In this document: piece after piece, positions 42,752 through 51,389 of the stretch | How the letters are laid out: each line of letters opens with the position of its first letter | Numbering within the stretch: the stretch's first letter is position 1 | Assembly (NCBI RefSeq): GCF_024807945.1 | Contig: NZ_JANUFD010000008.1 | Coordinates: 186,001 to 250,000, forward strand | Length of the DNA: 64,000 nt | Direction: 5' to 3' | Source: Pseudomonas sp. JUb42 | GTDB lineage: Bacteria > Pseudomonadota > Gammaproteobacteria > Pseudomonadales > Pseudomonadaceae | Translations under genes and position numbers: made by a program | Notes under the pieces: generated by a model | What the model was told of the DNA's origin: nothing | The model's input: the letters and a program-made list of their open reading frames with translations, nothing else | Databases searched by the model: none

Positions 42752-45496
42752 ATGCTGAACCGTCTGCTGGGACGTAGCGAGTCACCGGCAACCAACCCTG
42801 CGGATCTGGCGAAAGTCGAGCCTGCACAGATCAGCGCCGAGCTGTACATGGTGCTGGACAACGATGGCCGTGTGCTCAATGCCAGTGCGCAACTGCGTAG
42901 CCGATTGGGCATGCCGACGCCCATTGTTTCCGCCCAGCGCCTGATCACCTACCTGATGCCCAATAGCGCCATGGTCGTCGAGGGTGTGCCGGAGGACTGG
43001 ATCGGCCACATGCTCGATATCGACTTCAAGGCTTCGACCGCCAATACCCTGCACACCCGTGGCTGGATCCAGCACCATGACGGCGGCTGGCTCCTGCAAT
43101 TGCTCGATATCAGCGACCTGATGGAAGAGGCCAGCGTCGCCCGCAGCCGTCAGCAGTGCCTGCGTTTTGCCGGGCAGGTGGCCGAGCAGATTCGCGTGTG
43201 CAATTTCGACCGGCTGGGCCAGGTGGTCTCCGAGCAACTGGAAGAGCTGGGTCAGCGCTGGAATGTGCCGTGCATGGCGCTGGTCTTGCCCGAAGCCAGC
43301 GGTATCGGCTGGCGGGTCTTCGCCCAGTACCACGCCCATACCGCCCCCGAACTGTGGCAACCGGGCCAACGGCTGGGCACCGAGCTGGATCTGTTCGACG
43401 GTGGTCAGCCCCACCAACTGACCTTCGGCAACAATCCGCATCTGGCACCGATGCAGACCATCTTCGGCAATGCCGATGGCTTCCTGCTGCCCCACAGCCG
43501 CGAAGGCGTGGCGAAGGCATGGTTGTTGTTCGGTTTCTACAATGCCGCCAGGCAAGCCCCGGATCTTGGCGAGCGCGAGTGGCTGAATCTGTGTTCGGCC
43601 ATCGGCGGGCCAGTGTTGTTTCGCCAGTCCGAACACCAACACCGTCACCATATCGAGCGCCTGAGCGTCCTGCAGGACCTGCTCGGCACCGGTTGGTGGG
43701 AGTGGTTGCCCAACGACGAGGTGCAACTGGCGCCGCAATTGCTCGATAGCCTGGGCCTGCATGGGCGGCTTGATCGTCTGTCGCGGCCGGACTGGCTGGC
43801 GATGATCCACCCGGCTGATCGCGAAGAGTTGAACAGCCGCCTGCTCGAGCTGCGGGAAAACGACACCCCGCTGTTGCTCTGCGTGCGCCTGCGCAGCCTT
43901 GACCCGGACCAGGCGCCCGTGTGGTTTCGTATTCAGGGCCAGTCGCTGATCAGTGGTCAGAGCCGTCGGGTGCTGGGTTTCATGCTCGATGTCAGCGATA
44001 TCAAGAACCAGGAAACCGAAGCCGCCGCTGCTCACGCGCGGCTGGACAACCTGATCGCCAGCTCCCCGGCGGTTATTTACGTGCAGCGCTACGATCAAGG
44101 CAGCCTGGAGCCGACCTTTTTCAGCGCCAGCCTGACGCCAGTGCTGGGCTGGAAACTGGCCGATTGCGTTGACGGCCAGTTGGCCGAATACATTCATCCG
44201 GATGACCGTGATATCTGGTTCGAGCGCACCCGCCTGTTGCTGCGTGAAGGCTTCGTCAGCCGTCGTTACCGCCTGCGCGGGCGCGACGGCGTCTATCATT
44301 GGTTGCTCGACGAAGCGCGCCTGCTGCGCGATGACCTGGGCATTCCGGTGGAAGCTGTCGGCCTGTGGCTGGATGTAACAGAGGCGACCCTGGCCGCCGA
44401 ACGGGTCCGCGAGAGCGAAGAGCGCTACCGGATCCTGGTGGAAGACTCCCCGGCGATGATCTGCCGCTACAGCCCGGAGTTGATCCTCAGTTTTGGCAAC
44501 CGGCCATTGGCCAATTATCTGGAGTGCACCACCGAGCAACTGGCCGGGGTCAACCTGGGTGACTGGTTCTCGGCCGAGCAGCGCGAAGACTTTCTTCAGC
44601 GCATCGCCCAACTGACGCCGGAGTCGCCCATGAGTACGGCGGAAATCTGCCTGGAGTTACCGGGTCGCGAACATGCCTGGTGGGTCTGGGCTGACCGCGG
44701 TGTGTTTGATGAACAAGGCAAACTGGTAGAGATCCAGGCCGTCGGGCGGGATAACACCGACGTGCGTCGCTCACGCATGCAGCTTAACCAGAGTGCAAAA
44801 ATGGCGACCCTGGGCGAGATGGCCACCGGCCTGGCCCATGAGATCAATCAGCCGCTTAACGTCATGCGCATGGCTGTGGTCAACGTGCTCAAGCGCCTGA
44901 ACAACGGCATTGTCGACCCGGAATATCTGATCGAAAAACTTAACCGTATCGATGCCCAGGTGCAGCGTGCCGGCAAGGTCGTCGACCATATGCGCGTGTT
45001 TGGTCGCCGTTCCGAGGTTCAAGAGCAATTATTCAACCCCAACGATTCGGTCGAAGGCACCCTGGGAATGCTCGCCGAGGGCATGAAAGGCAAGGGTGTC
45101 GAGTTGCGCGTGGGCGAGCTGGGCGAGCCGGTGCAGGTCCGCGGCCATGGCGATCAACTGGAACAGGTGATCATCAACCTGATGGTCAACGCCCGTGATG
45201 CGTTGCTGTCACGCAAGGAAGGCAATCCCGAGCTGCAACCCTGGATCAGCCTGCAAACCGGGCGGGACACGCAGAACTTCTTTATCTATGTGGAAGATAA
45301 CGGCGGCGGCATCGACCCACGGCTATTGGAAAAGATCTTCGAACCCTTCTTCACCACCAAACCATCGGGTATCGGCACCGGCCTGGGCTTGTCGGTGAGC
45401 TATGGCATCGTCCAGCAAATGGGCGGTTTGCTGAGCGTCAGCAATTCCGGCGAGGGCGCGCGGTTTCAGATCAGTTTGCCGATCAGTCAGGGGTGA
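42752..45496 (+). CDS. pprA: PAS-domain sensor histidine kinase PprA
   Basis: The 914-residue kinase starts with a short region of uncertain fold, then three or more PAS/PAC modules (about 340-445, 450-560, 560-680; WRYRLRGRDGVYHWLLDEARLLRD-type signatures), HisKA with the phospho-acceptor His near 696 (TGLAHEINQPLNVM) and HATPase with LMVNARDAL, DNGGGID and GTGLGLSVSYGIV. No membrane helix or signal peptide is evident, so it is a cytoplasmic sensor. With PprB it forms the two-component system controlling Flp. The ATG at 42752 follows tadF by 7 bases; no ribosome site is obvious, so coupling with tadF is likely. Confidence 0.9.
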   Translation: MLNRLLGRSESPATNPADLAKVEPAQISAELYMVLDNDGRVLNASAQLRSRLGMPTPIVSAQRLITYLMPNSAMVVEGVPEDWIGHMLDIDFKASTANTLHTRGWIQHHDGGWLLQLLDISDLMEEASVARSRQQCLRFAGQVAEQIRVCNFDRLGQVVSEQLEELGQRWNVPCMALVLPEASGIGWRVFAQYHAHTAPELWQPGQRLGTELDLFDGGQPHQLTFGNNPHLAPMQTIFGNADGFLLPHSREGVAKAWLLFGFYNAARQAPDLGEREWLNLCSAIGGPVLFRQSEHQHRHHIERLSVLQDLLGTGWWEWLPNDEVQLAPQLLDSLGLHGRLDRLSRPDWLAMIHPADREELNSRLLELRENDTPLLLCVRLRSLDPDQAPVWFRIQGQSLISGQSRRVLGFMLDVSDIKNQETEAAAAHARLDNLIASSPAVIYVQRYDQGSLEPTFFSASLTPVLGWKLADCVDGQLAEYIHPDDRDIWFERTRLLLREGFVSRRYRLRGRDGVYHWLLDEARLLRDDLGIPVEAVGLWLDVTEATLAAERVRESEERYRILVEDSPAMICRYSPELILSFGNRPLANYLECTTEQLAGVNLGDWFSAEQREDFLQRIAQLTPESPMSTAEICLELPGREHAWWVWADRGVFDEQGKLVEIQAVGRDNTDVRRSRMQLNQSAKMATLGEMATGLAHEINQPLNVMRMAVVNVLKRLNNGIVDPEYLIEKLNRIDAQVQRAGKVVDHMRVFGRRSEVQEQLFNPNDSVEGTLGMLAEGMKGKGVELRVGELGEPVQVRGHGDQLEQVIINLMVNARDALLSRKEGNPELQPWISLQTGRDTQNFFIYVEDNGGGIDPRLLEKIFEPFFTTKPSGIGTGLGLSVSYGIVQQMGGLLSVSNSGEGARFQISLPISQG

Positions 45497-45540
45497 TCAG
45501 GGATACAGTTAGTCCTGTAGGAGCGCTTGGTGAGAGCAGT

Positions 45541-45632
45541 TGTGGGAGCGAATTCATTCGCGAAAGCGGCATTCCAGGCGACGAATACTCATCGAAAGTA
45601 ACGGCCTCTTCGCGAATGAATTCGCTCCCACA
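45541..45632. repeat. REP doublet, GAATTCATTCGCGAA class
   Basis: TGTGGGAGCGAATTCATTCG and CGAATGAATTCGCTCCCACA around about 45 bases, in the gap between the convergent pprA and tadG genes. A half-motif CTGTAGGAGCGC lies just upstream. Confidence 0.88.
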
Positions 45633-45711
45633 AAAGTGTCATTTGATTCAGTCCGCTATGCAGTGTTTGAAGGCCCGGCCGCAGATCCTTCGTCAGCCAT
45701 GAAATTCACGG

Positions 45712-47724
45712 CTAAATCACCAGCGTCGCCTGGCCAATATTGCAGCTCATATTGGCGCCCAGATTGACCGGGTTGAGGGTCACTCCCAGACTGGTCAGCA
45801 GCGGGTCAAGTACACCGGTCAGCAGCGGCGACAGGGTGCTGTTGATGGTGCTGTCCAGGCTGCTGGTGATGGTGCCCAGCAGGGATTCCGCGCCACTCAT
45901 GAGCGAACCCAGCACATTGTTGGTGGGCGGCGAATACATGTGCACCTGTACCCCGGCGATGGTCCCTGCCAGCAGGCTGCTGGGCAGTGTGGCGTTCGCT
46001 GTCAGGGGGAAGAACGGATCGGTATTGACCTCCGGCAGTTGGCTGGGGGTTGATGGCGCGGTGTAGGTAAAGTTGGTGGACGTGCTCTGCACCTGGCCGA
46101 TCGGGCTGTTGACGCTTATGCCCAAGCCGCCGCCAGTGAATGATGTCCGTGGGCCACATGTCCCTATTCCCAGAATTTTTTTGCATACCGAGCTACCAAT
46201 ATCCAGAACCGGGAGCGGAAGGGCGACGACAGCATTGGGGTCAGTGCTGGCGGGGAAGGCTGCCGCTGAACTGATTTGACCGATTTTCAGGTTCAGCAGT
46301 GCGCTATCGGTATGAGTCGTCAGGGTCTTGTTGGTATTGCTGGTACAGGTATAGCCGGTGACGTAACTCTGGGCGCTGGAGGTGGAAATACTTACGTCGA
46401 TCTGCGGGCCGGCGCTGCCCGTTGTCAGCCACTTGAAGTCATACATCGTGCAGCCCGCACCCACCAGACAGGCAACCGATTCGATGGTGGCGGCCAGATT
46501 CAGACTCAGAACACTATTGATCACTGGCGTCAGGGGTGTAAGGAGGTTGGTCGCGGCGTTTAGCAGCGGCGTGATGACGCCGAGCACCGGCAAGTTGATC
46601 GACAGTAACGCCCGGGTCTGAGCGGTACGTACGAAAATCCGGTTGGCCCCCGTAGGGTTGCTCGGGTCAATCTTGCTCGGGTCGCCAATGGCCGAGATCT
46701 GCGGCGTCTGGATCACCTGAACCCTGGCGGTGACCTGAGCCACGCCAGGCACATTCAACTGCACGGCGGACATCAAGCCATTTTTCTTGTTGGCGACCTG
46801 CACCAGGCCCTGGACCAGGTCGAATACGCGCATATTGGTATTCAAGGCCGCCAGATTGCTGCCGCTTTGTACCTGCAACAAATCCCCCAGGGCGATGGTG
46901 GTTGAGCCGGCTGCGGTCTTGATGGCATTCAGGCTGGAAATAGTGGCCGTAGCCGCCAGGGTATTGTTGGGGTCGAGGACGCTGATTGCGCTCTGGATCA
47001 ACTGGCTGACCGAGATATTGGTAGTGAGCAACTGGGTGTAGTCGCCGACCTTGAGATTCAAGTCGGTACTGAGCCGGGTCAGGTAGCTCAGCAGGTTCAG
47101 GTTAGTGTCCACCAAGCCCTGCCAACCGGCGACGCTGAGGTTCAGGCTGCCGCCGAGCAGGCCGCCGATCAATGGGTTGAGGACGGCAGCGTTGGCCGAG
47201 CTGAGCGTCATGGCCGCGCTGCGCAGGGTCAGTTGCACCAGAGGTGCAGCAGGTTGCGCAACTGCGGTGGCTTTCATCGAAATGATCGGCTCGATGGGGG
47301 TACTGGAAAAATACGATGCAACGCCTGAGGCAATGCTTCGGGGCACGGGATGCGTGACGACTACCTGAATGGCTTCGTACTTGCTCGCGTCGGTATTGAA
47401 CGTGCGCATCCCGCTGGCATCGACTGACAGGTTGCCGCAAAGAGTCGTCATTGTGCGGCCATCGTTGCCCTGGACGAAATCATTGCGAATGCCGCTTTGC
47501 GTCGCAAAGGCGACGGCACTGGCCGTGGTGGCAGGCAGACAATTGCCATGACGGCCCGCCGCTTCCAGTGCGGCCATATCGGCGACCCGTTGCAGGCTGC
47601 GCCGCTCCATGTACAAGCGTCCGCTATCGAGCACGACGAGCATACATAGCAGCGCCAGGGCCAGGGTTCCGGCCGCCATCAATCCGATGGCGCCACGCTG
47701 TTGCAGATGATTCAGGGGGGACAT
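45712..47724 (-). CDS. tadG: Pilus-associated protein TadG
   Basis: The 670-residue protein has the TadE/TadG-type N-terminus QQRGAIGLMAAGTLALALLCMLVVLDSGRLYMERRSLQRVADMAALEAA, a membrane anchor followed by a long exported domain (DUF2134 type) rich in Leu, Thr, Asn and Ser with several Cys near 425-530 (VACLVGAGC, YTCTSN, SVCKKILGIGTCGP). TadG is needed for Flp pilus biogenesis. The AAGGAG site sets the start at 47724. It lies at the far end of the locus from the tad operon, separated by pprB, fppA, tadF and pprA, and reads toward pprA. Confidence 0.85.
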   Translation of the reverse strand: MSPLNHLQQRGAIGLMAAGTLALALLCMLVVLDSGRLYMERRSLQRVADMAALEAAGRHGNCLPATTASAVAFATQSGIRNDFVQGNDGRTMTTLCGNLSVDASGMRTFNTDASKYEAIQVVVTHPVPRSIASGVASYFSSTPIEPIISMKATAVAQPAAPLVQLTLRSAAMTLSSANAAVLNPLIGGLLGGSLNLSVAGWQGLVDTNLNLLSYLTRLSTDLNLKVGDYTQLLTTNISVSQLIQSAISVLDPNNTLAATATISSLNAIKTAAGSTTIALGDLLQVQSGSNLAALNTNMRVFDLVQGLVQVANKKNGLMSAVQLNVPGVAQVTARVQVIQTPQISAIGDPSKIDPSNPTGANRIFVRTAQTRALLSINLPVLGVITPLLNAATNLLTPLTPVINSVLSLNLAATIESVACLVGAGCTMYDFKWLTTGSAGPQIDVSISTSSAQSYVTGYTCTSNTNKTLTTHTDSALLNLKIGQISSAAAFPASTDPNAVVALPLPVLDIGSSVCKKILGIGTCGPRTSFTGGGLGISVNSPIGQVQSTSTNFTYTAPSTPSQLPEVNTDPFFPLTANATLPSSLLAGTIAGVQVHMYSPPTNNVLGSLMSGAESLLGTITSSLDSTINSTLSPLLTGVLDPLLTSLGVTLNPVNLGANMSCNIGQATLVI

Positions 47725-47835
47725 CCAGCACTCCTTAAGTCTCGCCTAACTCCTCACCTGTGAGCAGGAGTGTAGTAAAGAGATTGATAGGGTGCTGGCT
47801 AAATGACAGATGGGCCGGGGTTTTGCCGTAGTACC

Positions 47836-47888
47836 GTAGGACCGGCTTTAGCCGGGGAGGCGCCCTCGCGGCTAAAGTTGCTCCTACA
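47836..47888. repeat. Short REP doublet, ACCGGCTTTAGCCGG class
   Basis: GTAGGACCGGCTTTAGCCGG faces GCGGCTAAAGTTGCTCCTAC with a GGCGCC centre, between tadG and the DUF4136 pair. Confidence 0.8.
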
Positions 47889-47904
47889 GCCTGACTCTGC
47901 ATGG

Positions 47905-48465
47905 CTATCGCGGCGGATACTGGCTCAGGATCTTCGCCACCGTGGTGCGGATCGCCGTATCGCGCGCCACCGGATCTGGGTTGTCGTTGAGGATCTGCTC
48001 GGTGCTGCCACGCCACACCAGTTTGCCGTCCTTGCCGTCGAGCAAATCGATCTGCAGGGTGGTCACCTTGTATTCGACGCTGCGGGTTTCGCTAGTGACC
48101 GGCGGATAGCCCCAGTAGCCGCCCCAAGGACCGCCCCAGCCTCCACCGTATTGGCTGCTGACCAGTTGCTGGCGGTTCTCCACGACCACCCAGGTCTGTA
48201 CTTTTAGGTCTGGCGTCGTACCGGCCGCAGCCATGCGCAGGCCACGTTGATCCAGCTGCCCGGCCACGGCCTGGCGGATGCGCTGTTCGGTCAGGTCGCT
48301 TTGCAGGCGCGGGTCATTGGGCTGGAATTGCACGCCGGGCTCTTTCCAGCTCCAGCTGCGATAGCCGCCGAAGTCGCGCTGGGTGTCGAAGTCGCGGTTG
48401 ACCCGTGTGGTGTCGCAGGCACTGAGCAGCAGGGCAACACCCAGTACGGCAAGGTAGCGGAACAT
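47905..48465 (-). CDS. DUF4136 lipoprotein, copy 1
   Basis: The 186-residue lipoprotein has lipobox LSAC (Cys17), an N-terminal strand with FDTQRDFGGYRSWSWKEPG, and a DUF4136 domain to the end (LQSDLTEQRIRQAVAGQLDQRGLRMA near 55-80; VEYKVTTLQIDLLDGKDGKLVWRGSTE near 128-155; terminal ILSQYPPR). DUF4136 proteins are periplasmic or outer-membrane lipoproteins of unknown role. It lies 17 bases downstream of its paralogue. Confidence 0.85.
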   Translation of the reverse strand: MFRYLAVLGVALLLSACDTTRVNRDFDTQRDFGGYRSWSWKEPGVQFQPNDPRLQSDLTEQRIRQAVAGQLDQRGLRMAAAGTTPDLKVQTWVVVENRQQLVSSQYGGGWGGPWGGYWGYPPVTSETRSVEYKVTTLQIDLLDGKDGKLVWRGSTEQILNDNPDPVARDTAIRTTVAKILSQYPPR

Positions 48466-48482
48466 GGCAGTTCTCCGAAAAG

Positions 48483-49082
48483 TCAGGCTGGGGGATAAGT
48501 GCTCAGGGCGCCTTGTACGGCGTCGCGCAGGGCTTTGCCGCGTTGTGCCTGGTCGCCAGCGACAGCGGCTTCGGCACGGGCGCTCCAGACGGGTTGGCCA
48601 CTGCGGCCATCGAACAGGCTGACAGTGACGACGATCACTTGCTCCTGATAAGTGCGTACCACCGGCACCGTGGCATAACCGCCGTAGCCATTGCGGTAGC
48701 CGCCGTAGTACGGGTCATAGTCGTCGTCCCTGACCTGACGCAGACGGGTTTCCGGATGCAGTTCGGCACTGACATACAGGTCGGCGCCCTGGGGATTACG
48801 CCCGGGGCGCAACCCGCGTTGGTCCAGGCCATTGCTGACGGCTTCGGCGATCTGCGCGGGGTCGGCCCAGGTCGAGCCGACGGGCAACTGGCCGTTTAGC
48901 CAGGCCCAGTCGCGATAACGCCCATAGTCCCGAGGGGCCGCTGGATAGGCGCTCAGGTCCAGGGTATTGGCGGCCTGGGCCGGGGCGGGCGGTAGAGGAC
49001 TGGAACTGGCGACGTACGGGTTTTCACTCTGGCAGGCGGCCAGGCCCAGGGTCAGGACGAGTGTGGCGAGGCGGGATTTCAT
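48483..49082 (-). CDS. DUF4136 lipoprotein, copy 2
   Basis: The 199-residue lipoprotein has lipobox LAAC (Cys17), a Pro/Ala spacer and a DUF4136 domain (YGRYRDWAWLNG near 53, AEAVSNGLDQRGLRPG near 82, VVTVSLFDGRSGQPVWSARAEAA near 150, terminal LSTYPPA). It shares the pattern LDQRGLR and the closing YPP with the gene downstream, so the two are tandem paralogues and likely one operon. The centre (DDDYDPYYGGYRNGYGGYA) differs from copy 1. Confidence 0.85.
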   Translation of the reverse strand: MKSRLATLVLTLGLAACQSENPYVASSSPLPPAPAQAANTLDLSAYPAAPRDYGRYRDWAWLNGQLPVGSTWADPAQIAEAVSNGLDQRGLRPGRNPQGADLYVSAELHPETRLRQVRDDDYDPYYGGYRNGYGGYATVPVVRTYQEQVIVVTVSLFDGRSGQPVWSARAEAAVAGDQAQRGKALRDAVQGALSTYPPA

Positions 49083-49129
49083 GATGGTCTCCTTGGGCCT
49101 CTCTTTTTAATGAAGGTAAAGCGAACTCG

Positions 49130-49217
49130 TTGGAGCGAGGCCTGCCCGCGAAGGCATTTAAAAGGTGTCGAATATGTATCTGGCTCACGGGCCCTTCGCG
49201 GGCAAGCCTCGCTCCAA
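49130..49217. repeat. REP doublet, GCTTGCCCGC class
   Basis: TTGGAGCGAGGCCTGCCCGC and GCGGGCAAGCCTCGCTCCAA around about 48 bases, between the DUF4136 pair and cmoM. Confidence 0.85.
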
Positions 49218-49237
49218 CAAGCGTTGTACTTGTCTCT

Positions 49238-49987
49238 CTAAATCGGGCGACACACCCAATGCAGATAACGCCCCAACCCGGCATAGGCCGGATGGCGGCG
49301 GTGGGCCAGTTCCATTTCCAGCAGGTCCGCCAGATCGGCCTTGGCCTGGAACTCCACCGGCATATAGTCGTGGAACACGCGCACACCACTACGGGTTTGG
49401 ACTTGCCACAGCGGCTCAAGTTGCGCCGCCAGATCACGCGGATCAAGGGGTTGTTGCGGGGTCAGGCTCTGCTTTTCCCCGGCCATGTCATTTTTGCGCA
49501 TCTTGCGGAAATGACCCTTGAGCAGGTTGCGGTAGATCAGCGCGTCACGGTTGTAGAAAGCCAGGGACAGCCAGCCATCGCGACGGGTCAGTTGATGCAG
49601 CACCGGCAGGATCGCGTGGGGCTCGGCCAGCCATTCCAGCACGGCGTGGCACAGCACCAGATCGTAGGGCTCGGTCAGTTGGCCGAGCAGCTCCTGCCAG
49701 GGCGCCTGAATGAAGGTTGCGCTCTGCCCGGCGTCGGCGAAGCGCTGGCGGGCGCCTTCGAGCATGGGTTCGGCAGGCTCGGCCAGGGTCACCTGATGAC
49801 CGCGTTCAGCCAGCCACAACGACATATGGCCCAGCCCGGCACCGATATCCAGTACCCGCAGCGGGCGGTTGGGCAGGGCTTCGAGCAGGTCGGCCTGGAG
49901 TACCGCCAGGCGAATCGCGCCTTTTGCGCCGCCGTAGATTTTCTCGGCAAAGCGCGTCGCCAACTGGTCGAAATGACGGTCACTCAT
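49238..49987 (-). CDS. cmoM: tRNA 5-carboxymethoxyuridine methyltransferase CmoM
   Basis: The 249-residue class I methyltransferase has the SAM motif I VLDIGAGLGHMSLWLA (about 45-60), acidic end AEPAEPM and the family segment SGVRVFHDYM near 205, which matches CmoM/SmtA. CmoM methylates cmo5U34 in tRNA to mcmo5U, improving decoding of fourfold-degenerate codons. The start overlaps the MazG-like gene by 4 bases. Other SAM methyltransferases are possible, but the GGAKGAIRLAVLQADL segment near 20-35 favours CmoM. Confidence 0.88.
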   Translation of the reverse strand: MSDRHFDQLATRFAEKIYGGAKGAIRLAVLQADLLEALPNRPLRVLDIGAGLGHMSLWLAERGHQVTLAEPAEPMLEGARQRFADAGQSATFIQAPWQELLGQLTEPYDLVLCHAVLEWLAEPHAILPVLHQLTRRDGWLSLAFYNRDALIYRNLLKGHFRKMRKNDMAGEKQSLTPQQPLDPRDLAAQLEPLWQVQTRSGVRVFHDYMPVEFQAKADLADLLEMELAHRRHPAYAGLGRYLHWVCRPI

Positions 49988-50289
49988 TTGGCGAACCGCC
50001 GTTCACTGTCGGCGAGCTTGCTGCGCACCACTTCGTCCATATTCAGCCCAAGTTCGCTGCACATCAGCAGCAGATAGAGGACGATGTCGCCGATTTCCTG
50101 CCCGGCATGAGCCAATTGATCAGGCGGCAACTGCTGGGACTGTTCCGGGGTCAACCACTGGAAAATCTCTACCAGCTCGGCCATTTCGACGCTGGCGGCC
50201 ATGGCCAGGTTCTTGGGGCTGTGAAATTGCCGCCAGTCGTTCTGGTCGCGAATACGGTGCAGGCGTTGGGTGAGTTCTTCGAGATTCAT
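49984..50289 (-). CDS. MazG-like nucleotide pyrophosphohydrolase
   Basis: The 101-residue protein is a single MazG/RS21-C6-type domain: helix with NLAMAASVEMAELVEIFQWL (Glu-rich metal site, EMAEL..E) and EIGDIVLYLLLMCSELGL (Glu and Asp ligands). Members cleave (d)NTPs to monophosphates, cleansing the pool of modified nucleotides. It overlaps cmoM by 4 bases on the same strand. Substrate specificity cannot be told; dCTP-type activity is usual for close relatives. Confidence 0.88.
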   Translation of the reverse strand: MNLEELTQRLHRIRDQNDWRQFHSPKNLAMAASVEMAELVEIFQWLTPEQSQQLPPDQLAHAGQEIGDIVLYLLLMCSELGLNMDEVVRSKLADSERRFAK

Positions 50290-50323
50290 GCGGGAGGCTC
50301 CTTGAGGCGCATAGCTTCAAGGG

Positions 50324-50371
50324 GAACCGGTCGCGAAGCAAGCCTGGTTTGTGCCGCTTGCCGACCGGTTC
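50324..50371. repeat. Perfect 9-base inverted repeat between the hydrolase and MazG-like genes
   Basis: GAACCGGTC (50324-50332) and GACCGGTTC (50363-50371) are perfect inverted copies separated by 30 bases, with partial inner pairing (CGAAGCAAG / CTTGC). It is a REP-like element of another type, or a terminator for the minus-strand hydrolase gene. Confidence 0.6.
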
Positions 50372-50399
50372 AGGCGCTATTCAGACGCCGTACATTCAC

Positions 50400-51386
50400 T
50401 CAGAGCGGAGTGAACAGGGCCTTCTGGCCTTCAGGGGAGGTGAAGATAGCGTCGCCGTTATGGCCGACCCCCGGCACTACGACCAGGTGCTGGCTGGTCC
50501 CCTCGGGATGACGCTTCTGCAAATACTCGAAGTAGTTCTGGCCACGGTTCAGCCGTGACGAACCCTGGGCTTCGGCGCCGCAGGACTTGTCCAGCGCCGG
50601 ATGGTTGGGATCAGTGTCCAGCTGGCCGAGCAGGTAGGTGATATCGCGCTTAACATAGTTCTGCTCGATAACCGCCGGGGTTTGTTGGCCGGCGTAGAAC
50701 GGCAGTTTGTTCAGGCCGTATTTCCAGTCGTTGAAGCTCGGGCAGGTCGCCGCCGTCACTGGCAACGGCCGCTGGGCGTCGAGATAGGCATAGGACGAGG
50801 AATTGGCGATCACATAGCGCAGGTGGATGCCTTCCTTTTTCAGCAGGGCATCTTCACGGCCGCCGAGAATCGCATAACGCTGCACCACCTGGGCGCCGCT
50901 GGAGTGACCGGCGATCACGATTTCCTTGAGGTTGGGGAACAGCTTGCTGTCGCTCAGGCGTTTGAGGATATGGTCCAGTACCACGAACGAACTGATCGGC
51001 TTGGGCCCGACCGCGGTGTCACCCGCCATCCAGTTGTTTTCGTGCCAGTGCAGGATTTTTTCCGGCAGGTGGTGGGCAACGATGTCTTTTTCATCGAGGA
51101 ACTGTGGCGAGATCAGCAGGGTTTTCTGCCGCTGCTTGGACTGGTTGGCCGCGCGCTCGATGCTGCGCAAGTAGGTCGGTGCGTTGCGCAGGCGGCCGTG
51201 GATGACGATGACCACGCGCTGAATCTGCGGCTTGGGTTTGACCCACTCCTGACTCAGGCCCAGGGTGGCCTCGACGCCATTGATCACCAGTCGATCAGGG
51301 CTGATCGATTGGACCGCGTGGTCCTCGGCGTGAGCCGTGGCGCTCAGAAGGGTGCCCAACATCAGGACCAAAAGCGGTTTCATCAT
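50400..51386 (-). CDS. Secreted alpha/beta hydrolase
   Basis: The 328-residue protein has a signal peptide (cleaved after SATAHA near 20) and an alpha/beta hydrolase fold: VVIVIHGRLRNA (oxyanion region near 58-69), nucleophile elbow IAGHSSGAQ with Ser162, and a C-terminal VVPGVGHNGD with the catalytic His (near 315). It acts in the periplasm or outside the cell; substrate unknown. Its start is 3 bases after the stop of the metallopeptidase gene, so they are cotranscribed. Confidence 0.8.
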   Translation of the reverse strand: MMKPLLVLMLGTLLSATAHAEDHAVQSISPDRLVINGVEATLGLSQEWVKPKPQIQRVVIVIHGRLRNAPTYLRSIERAANQSKQRQKTLLISPQFLDEKDIVAHHLPEKILHWHENNWMAGDTAVGPKPISSFVVLDHILKRLSDSKLFPNLKEIVIAGHSSGAQVVQRYAILGGREDALLKKEGIHLRYVIANSSSYAYLDAQRPLPVTAATCPSFNDWKYGLNKLPFYAGQQTPAVIEQNYVKRDITYLLGQLDTDPNHPALDKSCGAEAQGSSRLNRGQNYFEYLQKRHPEGTSQHLVVVPGVGHNGDAIFTSPEGQKALFTPL

Positions 51387-51389
51387 TGA

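Noticed and set aside
42782..44611. 609-codon open frame antisense to pprA
   Set aside because: It is fully inside a convincing sensor kinase gene and has no recognisable domain.
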